A stretch of DNA of 64,000 nt from Persicitalea jodogahamensis (GTDB taxonomy: Bacteria > Bacteroidota > Bacteroidia > Cytophagales > Spirosomataceae): assembly GCF_014651615.1 (NCBI RefSeq), contig NZ_BMXF01000001.1, forward strand, positions 1,397,731 through 1,461,730, in the 5' to 3' direction. Each line of letters begins with the position of its first letter. Position 1 is the first letter of the stretch. Positions 1 through 8,668 of this stretch are shown here, one piece after another. Below the pieces are notes generated by a model. It saw only the letters and a program-made list of their open reading frames with translations, was not told where the DNA came from and did no database searches. The position numbers and the translations under genes were made by a program.

Positions 1-242
1 GTTTTATGTTTTTTAGAGTAAATACCTTAAGTAAAGTAAATGGTTTTGACGAAGATATATTCATGTATATGGAAGATGCTGACATTACGCTAAGAACATT
101 GAAACATAGTCATACTATATATTATTCAGAGGCTTACATCTATCACAATTATGAAAAAGGATCATACAAAAACTTTAAGCTCATGTTGTACAATATTCAT
201 GGTGCTGTGGTATATTTTAATAAATGGGGATGGAAATTATAA
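1..242 (+). CDS. Glycosyltransferase family 2, C-terminal fragment (cut by window edge)
   Basis: The reading frame is already open at base 3, so the Met at base 6 is probably internal and the gene starts outside the window. The visible 78 residues contain the GFDEDIFMYMEDADITLR block, which resembles the conserved Gly-Phe-Asp-Glu...Glu-Asp-x-Asp region of GT-A-fold family 2 glycosyltransferases, especially rhamnosyltransferase-like enzymes that build O-antigen or exopolysaccharide. The rest is the short C-terminal helix region. It precedes Wzi-like and sugar-transferase genes, which fits a surface-polysaccharide cluster. Donor and acceptor sugars cannot be read from this fragment. The fragment is strongly AT-rich compared with the genes that follow. 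Confidence 0.75.
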   Translation, partial: FMFFRVNTLSKVNGFDEDIFMYMEDADITLRTLKHSHTIYYSEAYIYHNYEKGSYKNFKLMLYNIHGAVVYFNKWGWKL

Positions 243-269
243 TAACTCAATTTTACAGTTCATGAACTT

Positions 270-1847
270 ATGAAAGTAATTACTAGTCACTCAATTATTT
301 TTTTTCATCCAAGACTATCGAAAATCATTTTATATCTGGATAATTTTATTGTCCGCTTTTGGAAAAATTTTTACTTCCCTATTTTTTTTTTATCAATCCT
401 TTTTTGGCATAATTCTTCAGCACAGAATTCAGCTTTTTATTCTGCAAATGCCGAGCTGGGGGGCTTTATTTCCAGCTCTAACCAAACCCCCTTTTGGTTA
501 CGAGCCAACCAATGGGGTCGTGTTCCTCTATCGTCACCTTCTGGCACGTTACGTTTATCAACACTTATACAATCCTCCCCAGCTTACACAGACTCTTCCA
601 AGGGCAAAGCCGCTTTCCACTGGGAATTAGGTGCCGAAGCTGTTGCTAATGCCGCTTCTACAGGTAATTTATTGCTTCCTGAAGCCTATGCTAGGCTTCA
701 ATTTAAGCAATGGGAAATGATGGTCGGACGTGAAAAGCGGATAGTTGGTATTGTAGACACTTTGCTCTCTTCAGGTTCCTACTCATGGTCGGGTAATTCC
801 TTGCCAGTTCCTATGATCCGGGTAGGGCTATCTGAATATTTGCCTTTTGGTTTTCTCGGAAATTATTTTTCAATTAAAGGAACGTATGCACACGGATGGT
901 TTGTCAACTCTTATATTCAAAAGTCATATCTTCATCAAAAATCCTTATATGGACGCATTGGCAAACCCGAAGGCAGATTGCATTTACAGGCTGGCCTTGT
1001 TCATCAGGTGATGTGGGGCGGAGAGGCTAGTTACTTGGTAGGCAACCCTGTAGCGGTAGATGGAAAGCTACCTAGCACATTCAAAGATTATGTGCTAGGC
1101 GTAGTGTTGGCCCAGATTCCTGAAGATGGGCACAGCAGCCGTATAACCACTTTCGACGGCATCAATCGCATTGGCAACCAACTTGGGCATTTCGACTTAT
1201 CCATTGACTTCAAATCGAAGGAAACCACTTTCTTACTCTATCACCAGCATCCATTCGAGGATGCGTCTGGCTTCCAATTTCAAAATTGGCCTGACGGTTT
1301 GTATGGCCTAAATATTCGCAGGAACGAGGGTGGGTATTCATTTTTCAACCTAAAGGGTTTTTTGCTGGAGTATCTCTATACTAAAAACCAAACAGGGGAT
1401 GACTTCACAATTCCTGGTAGCCGCTTTACAGGAGCAGACAATTATTTTAACCATGGACAATATAAAGAAGGCTGGTCGTACCAGGGTCTTGGGATCGGAA
1501 CCCCTTTTATACCTACCAAGCATGAGGTGCTAGAAGGGGCAGCTTTGAGCGCACTTTATTTTCCAACCAATCGGGTCATTCTCTACTACATGGGGATAGA
1601 GGGTATTATAGCCCAAAGGTTCAACCTTATGGCTAAGGCCTCTTATCGACTCCATTATATTAGATCCGACACTCCTGTTTCTGAGCCGAGCCATCGTCAA
1701 TTCTCTTCCTTAATATCCTTAGAAATGCCATTATTGAATTGGGGCAGTACTCGTCTGAAAGCACAAGTTGCTTACGATAAGGGTGGAATACTACCGACGT
1801 CAATAGGAGGATATTTAGGTATCAGGAGTGAATTATCCAAGAAATGA
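270..1847 (+). CDS. Capsule assembly Wzi family outer-membrane protein (copy 1)
   Basis: The protein has 525 residues. The hydrophobic signal segment (about residues 28-51, ending SSAQ) is preceded by an unusually long 27-residue N-terminal arm; no better ATG exists, so the start at 270 is the best available. The mature part begins with the TPFWLRANQWG block and alternates short amphipathic strands, as expected of a beta-barrel. Shared blocks with the two paralogs downstream are RIGKPEGR...HQVMWGG and DNYFNHGQYKEGWSY...GTPFIP. Wzi-family barrels bind polysaccharide at the outer-membrane surface and help to anchor capsule. The family call comes from recognising the Bacteroidota pattern. Its neighbours (glycosyltransferase upstream, phospho-sugar transferase downstream) support a role in surface polysaccharide. 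Confidence 0.75.
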   Translation: MKVITSHSIIFFHPRLSKIILYLDNFIVRFWKNFYFPIFFLSILFWHNSSAQNSAFYSANAELGGFISSSNQTPFWLRANQWGRVPLSSPSGTLRLSTLIQSSPAYTDSSKGKAAFHWELGAEAVANAASTGNLLLPEAYARLQFKQWEMMVGREKRIVGIVDTLLSSGSYSWSGNSLPVPMIRVGLSEYLPFGFLGNYFSIKGTYAHGWFVNSYIQKSYLHQKSLYGRIGKPEGRLHLQAGLVHQVMWGGEASYLVGNPVAVDGKLPSTFKDYVLGVVLAQIPEDGHSSRITTFDGINRIGNQLGHFDLSIDFKSKETTFLLYHQHPFEDASGFQFQNWPDGLYGLNIRRNEGGYSFFNLKGFLLEYLYTKNQTGDDFTIPGSRFTGADNYFNHGQYKEGWSYQGLGIGTPFIPTKHEVLEGAALSALYFPTNRVILYYMGIEGIIAQRFNLMAKASYRLHYIRSDTPVSEPSHRQFSSLISLEMPLLNWGSTRLKAQVAYDKGGILPTSIGGYLGIRSELSKK

Positions 1848-1963
1848 CTTTTTTTAGTGAAACAATTAAAAGGAAAGCTAATCGCTCACTCATTTAATTT
1901 TTGCAATATGCTGGATATTACCTAGCTTTACCAACGATAACATTTTGTGAAAGGATAAATCGT

Positions 1964-2983
1964 ATGAGCAAAAACAAGACGTTTTCTTATAATGTTGCTG
2001 CTCCCAAGTCGTACGCACATCGCCTGAGAAGTAAGACTGCTATCTCGAAAGAGGTGCTAATAGTTACCAGTTACGACTATTTTCTGGAAAAAAAGGGACT
2101 CGCTTTACTGTTAGGCCGCTATCAGGAAATTATTTTGGTACCCAGAACTGTTGATGATGATTACCTGATGAATCAGACGGTGAAACCTTTGATTGAACAG
2201 TACGATAAAATCCATTTGGTTACCAATCCGCAGTATGACTCCCGATACCATGTTATTTATGAGTTAGTTGTTAAAAATAACAAATCCATCCGCATCAGTA
2301 CCGTCTATGATTTTTGCGAAAATACGTTAAAGAAAATTTATGTACCTGATGATCTGGAGGAAGAGAACCCTTACTTACCCCTACACTTGTCGTTTGATGG
2401 CAATGTCCGTTTGCTGAAAAAAATTATCGATTTTGTCATTTCCATTATTTTACTTTTAGGAAGTTTGCCTTTATGGGTAATCAGCGCTCTGCGGATTCGA
2501 CAGGAATCATCAGGGCCTGTTTTTTATCAGCAAGTACGAACAGGACTTAACCGAGCAACTTTTAATTGTATTAAATTTCGGTCGATGCGTACGGATGCCG
2601 AAGCTAACGGAGCAGTTTTTTCAAAAAAGAAAGACAGTCGTGTTTTCAAATATGGTGCCCTGATGCGGTTGACGCGTATCGACGAGCTCCCGCAATTGCT
2701 CAATATATTTCGTGGTGAAATCTCGCTGATCGGTCCTCGTCCGGAGCGGCCTGTGTTTATAGAGTCATTCGAAGAAGTGATTCCGTATTATAACCTGCGT
2801 CACGGTGTAAAGCCAGGCATCACCGGTTACGCTCAGGTAATGTATCCTTATGGTACGGGTGTGTACGATGCCCGGCACAAACTGATGTTCGACCTGTATT
2901 ATATTAAGCATTGGAGCCTGGCCCTTGAAATGCAAATCATTATCCGCACGGCCGTGGTTGTTTTCACCCGCAAGGGGCGATAA
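1964..2983 (+). CDS. Bacterial sugar transferase (initiating phospho-glycosyltransferase)
   Basis: The predicted product has 339 residues. The ATG at 1964 is preferred over an in-frame ATG at 1901 because AAAGGATAAA lies just upstream and the extra 21 residues look non-coding. An N-terminal segment of about 140 residues without membrane helices is followed by one hydrophobic helix (IIDFVISIILLLGSLPLWVI) and then the catalytic domain: KFRSM, the DELPQLLN Asp-Glu dyad, SLIGPRPE and PGITGYAQV. These are hallmarks of PF02397 enzymes, which transfer a sugar-1-phosphate from a nucleotide sugar to undecaprenyl phosphate at the inner face of the membrane and so start polysaccharide repeat units. The usual four or five N-terminal membrane helices of WbaP/WcaJ types are missing, so the topology is closer to minimal PglC-like enzymes with an added soluble domain. 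It sits between Wzi paralogs. Confidence 0.88.
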   Translation: MSKNKTFSYNVAAPKSYAHRLRSKTAISKEVLIVTSYDYFLEKKGLALLLGRYQEIILVPRTVDDDYLMNQTVKPLIEQYDKIHLVTNPQYDSRYHVIYELVVKNNKSIRISTVYDFCENTLKKIYVPDDLEEENPYLPLHLSFDGNVRLLKKIIDFVISIILLLGSLPLWVISALRIRQESSGPVFYQQVRTGLNRATFNCIKFRSMRTDAEANGAVFSKKKDSRVFKYGALMRLTRIDELPQLLNIFRGEISLIGPRPERPVFIESFEEVIPYYNLRHGVKPGITGYAQVMYPYGTGVYDARHKLMFDLYYIKHWSLALEMQIIIRTAVVVFTRKGR

Positions 2984-3042
2984 AGACTTGTTGTGACCTC
3001 TCTTTCAAAATGACATTACTCTGGTGTAGCCCCCTGCAATGA

Positions 3043-4461
3043 ATGCGTTACTTACTGATTGGAATCTTCGGACTTCTTTTTTACGGAGTTTCTAATGCCC
3101 AGGATTCAACTCTTTCCTATCATGCCAGGATAGAAACTGCTCTGTCCACAGCCCAAACGCCGTTTTGGCTTCACGCTAATCAATTTGGGACGATTCCCGT
3201 TCAGGGATCTTTTGTGGCTGGGCAGGTCGGACTATCCAAGTTATCTGCCCGACCAGGTAATAAACAAAAATTTTTTACGTATTCGGCGGGGATCGAGTTG
3301 GCAGCATATGCGGGACCCCAGTCAGCTGTATTTCTGACCGATGCTTATGTGGCCGGTTGGATTGGCCCTGTGGAGGTGAGTGCCGGACAGCGTAAAGAGA
3401 TCGTAGGGTTGGTAGATACTACGTTGACTTCCGGTTCATTTGCTATTTCGGGCAACAGCCGCCCGTACCCCAGGGTGCAATTGTCCATACCCCGTTTCCT
3501 GTCCCTGGGATTTACGGGAAACTTTGTGGCTTTTAAGGGTTCTTATTCTGATGGCTTATTGGGTAGTTCGGCTGTAAAAAGTGCAAACACCGATGATGTC
3601 CCCTACACTTTCCTACATCACAAATCTTTATATGTCCGCTTGGGAAAGCCCGCGCACAACGTTCATATTTATGGTGGATTCAACCACCAGGCTATGTGGG
3701 GGGGCGACGAATTAATATACTCTGGCGGACTAACCGACAAAATGGCTTACGAATATGTTGTATTGGGAAAAAGCTGGGCGAATAGCAGGGTGGGAAATCA
3801 CTTTGGCACAATTGATCTTGGAGCAGAATGGCGCGCCAGAGATTGGACTTTTTTCGCCTATCGACAGAATATATATGAGGATGGCTCCTTAGCAAAACTG
3901 ACTAATGTTACGGACGGACTAAATGGTTTACGGATTAATCACTATGCACTATATTATCCAGAAAGGTTACAAATCAGGACATTCCTTCTGGAATTTATCA
4001 ATACTAAAAGCCAGGGGGGGAATATATTTGACATAACCTCAAAAAACTTCGGTAGAGACAATTATTACAATCACTATGTGTACAAACAGGGTTGGTCCTA
4101 CCGGGGGCGTAGTTTGGGGTCGCCTGCTGTCCCTTCACAAGACTTACTCAGACCCGATTTGCCAAGAAATGACTCTCTTTTCACGACTGATAATCGGATT
4201 TTAATGGTCAATGCAGGTATAACTGGTCGATTTCAGGAATTTAGATTTTTGGCAAGGGCCAGCATTAGCCGTCACTTTGGGACCTACGATTACATAATAG
4301 AACCACCAAGGACACAATTTTCCATGTTGATGCAAGCCGAAAAGTCGATCCCTTTTGCTAACACCAGCATTGTCAGTTTAAAACTCGCCACTGATCTTGG
4401 CGGTTTGTATCCCAACTCCTTTGCCTTGATGCTGGGTTGGCGCAAGGAGGGAATACTCTGA
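3043..4461 (+). CDS. Capsule assembly Wzi family outer-membrane protein (copy 2)
   Basis: The protein has 472 residues and a clean signal peptide (residues 1-19, ending SNA). The mature protein carries the same landmarks as its two neighbours: TPFWLHANQFGTIP near the N-terminus, the VDTTLTSGSFAISGNSRPYP block, RLGKPAHNVHIYGGFNHQ with MWGGDE, an IYEDGSLAKLTNVTDGLNG stretch shared closely with copy 3, and DNYYNHYVYKQGWSYRG. It is predicted to be an outer-membrane beta-barrel acting in capsule or exopolysaccharide attachment. It lies 59 bases after the sugar transferase and 115 bases before copy 3, so the genes may be co-transcribed. Copies 2 and 3 look more alike than either does to copy 1, which suggests a later duplication. 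Confidence 0.77.
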   Translation: MRYLLIGIFGLLFYGVSNAQDSTLSYHARIETALSTAQTPFWLHANQFGTIPVQGSFVAGQVGLSKLSARPGNKQKFFTYSAGIELAAYAGPQSAVFLTDAYVAGWIGPVEVSAGQRKEIVGLVDTTLTSGSFAISGNSRPYPRVQLSIPRFLSLGFTGNFVAFKGSYSDGLLGSSAVKSANTDDVPYTFLHHKSLYVRLGKPAHNVHIYGGFNHQAMWGGDELIYSGGLTDKMAYEYVVLGKSWANSRVGNHFGTIDLGAEWRARDWTFFAYRQNIYEDGSLAKLTNVTDGLNGLRINHYALYYPERLQIRTFLLEFINTKSQGGNIFDITSKNFGRDNYYNHYVYKQGWSYRGRSLGSPAVPSQDLLRPDLPRNDSLFTTDNRILMVNAGITGRFQEFRFLARASISRHFGTYDYIIEPPRTQFSMLMQAEKSIPFANTSIVSLKLATDLGGLYPNSFALMLGWRKEGIL

Positions 4462-4576
4462 GGTGAAAAAAGGATAATACCCAATTTCTCAGGAACAGTT
4501 CTTTTATATCCATACTTTTGTGCCGTCCCTCCCCTGCGGCCTATATTTTGAAATCTTCCCGCCTGTCGTTTCTTTC

Positions 4577-6091
4577 ATGATTTACCTGCGCAAGGCCCTT
4601 TTCTTACTTTTCGGCATAATTCCAATTATAGCTTTTTCCCAACCTGACACAACCGCTCGTTCAACAAACCCCAATTATCTCGAAGTAGGGGGCTTGTATT
4701 CGTCGTCGGACCGTACTCCCTTTTGGCTGCAGTCCAACCAATTCGGCACGGTACCCCGTTCGGGTTCTGCTCTAACTATCCGGGGCGGTGGGGCGAAGAG
4801 CTGGACATTGGGTAAACGTGATTCTATCAAAGAGTGGCGTCGGCAGCACTCTTCCTCTCATAAGCTTGTGCCCGGCTGGCAAGCTGAGGTCGGGGCCGAA
4901 GTCGTGGCTAATCTTGGCCCTACTACGCATCTACTTTTGCCCCAGGCTTATGGCGCCATTCGTTACGGAAATTGGGAGCTTTTTGCGGGACGCCGCAAGC
5001 AATGGTTTGGCTTGGCCGATTCAACGCTGGGTACCGGATCATACGTATGGTCGGGTAACGCTTTGCCTATCCCTAGGATTCAGTTCGGATTGACACGCTT
5101 TACAGCAGTGCCCTTCACTAGTGGCTGGTTATCAGTATTGGCTACTTACTCTGATGGGTGGTTCGAGGGCAGCCGCCCCGTTACAAGTGAGCTAAAACTT
5201 CACCAGAAACAATTGTACGGGCGTTTGGGGCGGCCCGGCGGTAGAGTTAAAATCTATGCGGGTATTAATCACCAGGTGCAATGGGGAGGGAAATCACCAT
5301 ATGAAACGGTCAACGGTCAAATGCCCAAAGGCCTGGAGAACTATTTATACGTCATTATAGGAAAAGGTAGGTATGCGCCCAATCTTACTTTTTTCGACAG
5401 TACCAACCGGGTAGGCAATCATTTGGGTACAGTAGATTTAGCATTTGAAGTAGATACTGAAAATGCGAATCTGTTTTTTTACCGTCAGAATATATATGAA
5501 GACGGCTCACTGGCGCGATTGACCAACATTGCCGATGGATTAAATGGTGTGAGAATCCGCCGTAAGCAGATTGATCCTGCCAGCGGTTTTTCTGTCAACG
5601 AGTTTGTTTTCGAGGGCTTGTATACTCGCAGTCAGGGCGGGAGCGTGTTCGACTTTGACGGGCGAATTTTTGGTAGGGATAACTACTTAAATCACGTACA
5701 GGTACGCGATGGTTGGTCGTATTTTGACCGCGCAATAGGCACGCCATTTATCCCTCCTACCTCCGAAACAATCCAGAAGTTTCCCAATTTTGCCGATTTC
5801 TTTACCAGTAACAATCGCGTTTGGGTGTTGCATCTGGGACTACAAGGTAACGTTTTCAGAAATGTGCAATGGCAGACAAAGGTGTCTTATTCGGGCAATT
5901 ACGGAGTTTATGACCTGCCGTTTGAAACAGCAGCCTATCAGTTCTCTGGATTATTGTCCTTACAGGCTAAAATGTCCTGGCTGGGGGGGATGATCATAAA
6001 AGGCTCGTTGGCAACCGACCAAGGTGGGCTTTATCCCAATACTACAGGTGGAATGCTATCCATACGTAAAGAATTTGGGCCAGGGAGATAG
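4577..6091 (+). CDS. Capsule assembly Wzi family outer-membrane protein (copy 3)
   Basis: The protein has 504 residues from the ATG at 4577. The frame is open from a GTG at 4520, but 4577 opens directly into a typical signal peptide (MIYLRKALFLLFGIIPIIAF, cut near SQ). Family landmarks are TPFWLQSNQFGTVP, YSDGWFEGSR, RLGRPGGRVKIYAGINHQ, IYEDGSLARLTNIADGLNG, RDNYLNHVQVRDGWSYFD and the C-terminal DQGGLYPNT barrel end. The predicted role is the same as for the two upstream copies: surface-polysaccharide binding or assembly in the outer membrane. It is the last gene of the polysaccharide block; the next genes are convergent and unrelated. Confidence 0.77.
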   Translation: MIYLRKALFLLFGIIPIIAFSQPDTTARSTNPNYLEVGGLYSSSDRTPFWLQSNQFGTVPRSGSALTIRGGGAKSWTLGKRDSIKEWRRQHSSSHKLVPGWQAEVGAEVVANLGPTTHLLLPQAYGAIRYGNWELFAGRRKQWFGLADSTLGTGSYVWSGNALPIPRIQFGLTRFTAVPFTSGWLSVLATYSDGWFEGSRPVTSELKLHQKQLYGRLGRPGGRVKIYAGINHQVQWGGKSPYETVNGQMPKGLENYLYVIIGKGRYAPNLTFFDSTNRVGNHLGTVDLAFEVDTENANLFFYRQNIYEDGSLARLTNIADGLNGVRIRRKQIDPASGFSVNEFVFEGLYTRSQGGSVFDFDGRIFGRDNYLNHVQVRDGWSYFDRAIGTPFIPPTSETIQKFPNFADFFTSNNRVWVLHLGLQGNVFRNVQWQTKVSYSGNYGVYDLPFETAAYQFSGLLSLQAKMSWLGGMIIKGSLATDQGGLYPNTTGGMLSIRKEFGPGR

Positions 6092-6119
6092 CACAACGAT
6101 AATTGGAGATAGCAGTATT

Positions 6120-6518
6120 TTAGCTAATCTTCACTTTCTCCCGGATCTGCTCCGCCAGTTGAGCCAATTCCTCTGTTGACATTTTTATCTTCTTCCCGAA
6201 ATCTATGTCTCCCATGCTATTCAGTGGAACGAGATGGACGTGGGCGTGCGGTACTTCCAGACCGATGATGCTAACACCGATGCGCTTGCAGGGTACAACT
6301 GTCTCGATAGCGGGTGCAATCCTTTTTGCGAAATTCATCAGCCCCAGGTATAGGTCGTCATCCAAATCGAAGATATAATCGACTTCCTTTTTGGGTATGA
6401 CAAGCGTATGGCCCCTGGCGATAGGGTTGACATCCAGGAATGCCAGAAACTCATTTGTCTCGGCTATTTTGTGGCAGGGGATCTCGCCCGCAACTATTTT
6501 TGAGAAGATGGAGGACAT
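6120..6518 (-). CDS. HIT family nucleotide-binding hydrolase
   Basis: A compact 132-residue cytoplasmic protein. The histidine triad HAHVH lies at residues 91-95, followed by LVPLN, and the N-terminal SIFSKIVAGEIPCHKI is typical of HIT proteins of the HINT/PKCI type. These enzymes hydrolyse nucleoside phosphoramidates or aminoacyl-adenylates through the central histidine. The family is normally 110-140 residues, so it appears complete. It lies 46 bases downstream of the LysE-type gene on the same strand and could share its transcript, although no functional link is evident. The exact substrate is unknown. Confidence 0.9.
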   Translation of the reverse strand: MSSIFSKIVAGEIPCHKIAETNEFLAFLDVNPIARGHTLVIPKKEVDYIFDLDDDLYLGLMNFAKRIAPAIETVVPCKRIGVSIIGLEVPHAHVHLVPLNSMGDIDFGKKIKMSTEELAQLAEQIREKVKIS

Positions 6519-6564
6519 GGAAAGAAGGATAAGTTAAAATTGACGAATGAAATAAGAGGCCCGG

Positions 6565-7212
6565 TCAACGGCTGAGTGCCCCTGATCTGATCAATCCGAT
6601 TAGGGCCAAAAAGACCAGCAGGCCGCCCAGAATGCGTTGAACAGGCCATTTGGTTAGTTTACGAAGGATATTTTCGCGGTGGCGGGCCGTGAGCCAGGCG
6701 ACCATCACCAGAAGCCCCAAGGCGCCTGCTGCCGACCCCATTGCAAAAACTACCGCATCGATGGGAGTCTGCACTGACAACAACGGATAATTGTGATACC
6801 CCGCGAGGACCAGTACCCAGAAAGGATAGAGCTGAGGATTCAAAACTCCCGCTACCAGCCCGCGCAGCAGGGCAGCCCGATGGGTGTTTTTGCCATACGG
6901 TGGCTCATACTTGACCGATGCGTTCTTTTGGAGCAGCCAATACCCTCCCACTCCCAATAACGCAAAGTTGACAATCCAACGCAAATAGGGCCATTCCATT
7001 ACCTCTTTCAAACCAACTACCGTGTAGGCGGCTAAGCCGGCGTATAGTAGTTCGGGCAAGGCTCCACCCAGTGCCGTCCGCCGGGAGGCCGCTAGTCCAT
7101 TGGTCAGGCCAGTGTGGATCACGGCCAGGTTGGCGGGCCCCAACTGCAGAGACCCGACGAAACTAACGACCAGTGTAACACCGAAAAGTAACATCGGCTT
7201 CAGTACTTCCAT
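6565..7212 (-). CDS. LysE/RhtB family exporter
   Basis: A 215-residue integral membrane protein with about six hydrophobic helices. The N-terminal stretch SFVGSLQLGPANLAVIHTGL is the typical LysE/RhtB opening, with a Gly-Pro motif in the first helix, and is followed by ASRRTALGGALPELLYAGLA. Members export amino acids or other small metabolites driven by the proton gradient. The length fits the family. The substrate cannot be inferred. It is the upstream gene of a possible two-gene unit with the HIT gene and is transcribed away from the barrel protein at 7.3 kb. Confidence 0.82.
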   Translation of the reverse strand: MEVLKPMLLFGVTLVVSFVGSLQLGPANLAVIHTGLTNGLAASRRTALGGALPELLYAGLAAYTVVGLKEVMEWPYLRWIVNFALLGVGGYWLLQKNASVKYEPPYGKNTHRAALLRGLVAGVLNPQLYPFWVLVLAGYHNYPLLSVQTPIDAVVFAMGSAAGALGLLVMVAWLTARHRENILRKLTKWPVQRILGGLLVFLALIGLIRSGALSR

Positions 7213-7283
7213 CTAATCTTTTTTGCCAGGGGGAAAGCAACCCGATTCTTGGTTTCTCTCGTACTTAAACCGTAAATCAATAA

Positions 7284-8048
7284 TTGAACCCTCGACTTTT
7301 TTTAAAAACTGTCATTCAAACTTTATTCGCCGTGCGTGTTTTTTCGATCCTTATTCTTGCCGCGTTGCTTTCGGGGAGCGCATTTGCTCAGTACCAAGGC
7401 CCGCGCCGTCAGAAAAACCTGGATGCTGCCCTTGCGGCTGGGAAGGGCTTCTCTCCGGCGTTATCTTTCCAGAGCCTTTACGGCGGACGATTCAAAATCG
7501 GTTGGGGGGTGCGCTACACAGGCTATTTTGGCAAAAGTACCGAATTAGTGACTGCGCCGGCAGCTCTAACTTCCGGGAAAACGGACCCCAGTGTATTATT
7601 TTCAGAAAATATTCTGTCTAATTTTGATACGCTTACGCTAAATAAAGTACAGTCCAATGCACTCAACGCGGTTATTAATCTTCAATTTTCCCTTTCCAAC
7701 CGCTTCGAAGTCGGCTTCAACATCGATGCCATCGGTCTTTCTTTTGGAGCGCAGCAAATGGGACGGTTCCACTCAGCCTCTGAGTCCGCAGCACTTGATA
7801 ATACGGTGCAGACAGCAAAACCAACCACTTTCAATCTGCTGTTGATAAGTGACAATGATCGGGGCAACCTCAACTCCGAACTTTATGCCCGATATTGGGT
7901 CAGCGACCGGATGGCTGTGCGTGCGGGACTGAGCTTCAATTTTGTCGAGTACACTACCGATCAGAAGCTGACTTTTGACAACGACCGCTTTCGTTATAAA
8001 TCGCTTCTGCCCATGGTAGCGGTGTCATTCACTCCTTTTGCAAAATAA
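7284..8048 (+). CDS. Secreted hypothetical protein, probable outer-membrane beta-barrel
   Basis: I do not recognise the family. The frame is open from a TTG at 7284, giving 254 residues; a GTG at 7332 would open directly into the signal peptide VRVFSILILAALLSGSAFA and is an equally good start. The mature part has alternating polar/hydrophobic strands (FKIGWGVRYTGYFG, RFEVGFNIDAIGLSFG, RMAVRAGLSFNFVEYTT) and ends in SLLPMVAVSFTPFAK, a pattern typical of small Bacteroidota outer-membrane barrels of the OmpW/OmpA-barrel size class. It stands alone between a divergent transporter and the DinB gene. The function is unknown. Confidence 0.6.
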   Translation: MNPRLFLKTVIQTLFAVRVFSILILAALLSGSAFAQYQGPRRQKNLDAALAAGKGFSPALSFQSLYGGRFKIGWGVRYTGYFGKSTELVTAPAALTSGKTDPSVLFSENILSNFDTLTLNKVQSNALNAVINLQFSLSNRFEVGFNIDAIGLSFGAQQMGRFHSASESAALDNTVQTAKPTTFNLLLISDNDRGNLNSELYARYWVSDRMAVRAGLSFNFVEYTTDQKLTFDNDRFRYKSLLPMVAVSFTPFAK

Positions 8049-8158
8049 GAAAGGACGACAAATGAACACTTTGTTATAAAATCGACTTTAAAAACAACTG
8101 AGTTCAAAAAGACCACCAGTAAATCGGGACAGCCCGGGGCGACCAGTATACCTCCCTC

Positions 8159-8668
8159 ATGATTCAACTACACGCAACTACCCGCGAAATAATAGCTCAG
8201 CTCCAACTCTTCCTGAACCAAATTGATGCGAATTCCTACTCAGAGTGCCTGCCCATTTTACAGGGAAGTAGTGTGGGGCAGCATCTCCGCCACGTGATCG
8301 AATTCTATGGCTGCCTGAGTCGGCAAATGAAGGAGGGGATCATCAGCTATGACGATCGGGAGCGCAATCACCAACTGGAAAATGATCTCGGATATACGTG
8401 CCGGATTTTGAGCGAGCTCAGTAATGAGGTGGCGGAATGGCATACCGACAAGCCGTTGCAACTTCGCGCTATTTACGGCGATACGGCCGGCACGCTTGTT
8501 CCCACTTCATTGGCCCGGGAACTGGTCTATTTGATCGAACACGCCGTGCATCACATGGCTGTTGTAAAGATAGCTGTCGCCCACCACTTGCCCCATATTG
8601 TCTTACCCTCGTCGTTCGGCGTGGCCCATTCGACCCGTCAACACCAAAAGACCGCATGTGCGTCGTAA
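8159..8668 (+). CDS. DinB-like family protein
   Basis: A 169-residue, predicted all-helical protein. The pattern GQHLRHVIEFY near residue 40 and the later LIEHAVHHMAVVKI near residue 125 fit the DinB/YfiT four-helix fold, whose members use three histidines to hold a divalent metal and often act as thiol-dependent transferases. The C-terminal tail (about the last 20 residues) is polar and probably unstructured. Its stop codon lies 13 bases inside the next gene, the NRDE protein, so the two are likely translationally coupled. The reaction is unknown. Confidence 0.75.
   Translation: MIQLHATTREIIAQLQLFLNQIDANSYSECLPILQGSSVGQHLRHVIEFYGCLSRQMKEGIISYDDRERNHQLENDLGYTCRILSELSNEVAEWHTDKPLQLRAIYGDTAGTLVPTSLARELVYLIEHAVHHMAVVKIAVAHHLPHIVLPSSFGVAHSTRQHQKTACAS

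Noticed and set aside
8437-8655. N-terminal extension of the NRDE protein
   Set aside because: The extension overlaps the DinB gene in another frame, and the family begins with Met-Cys at 8656.
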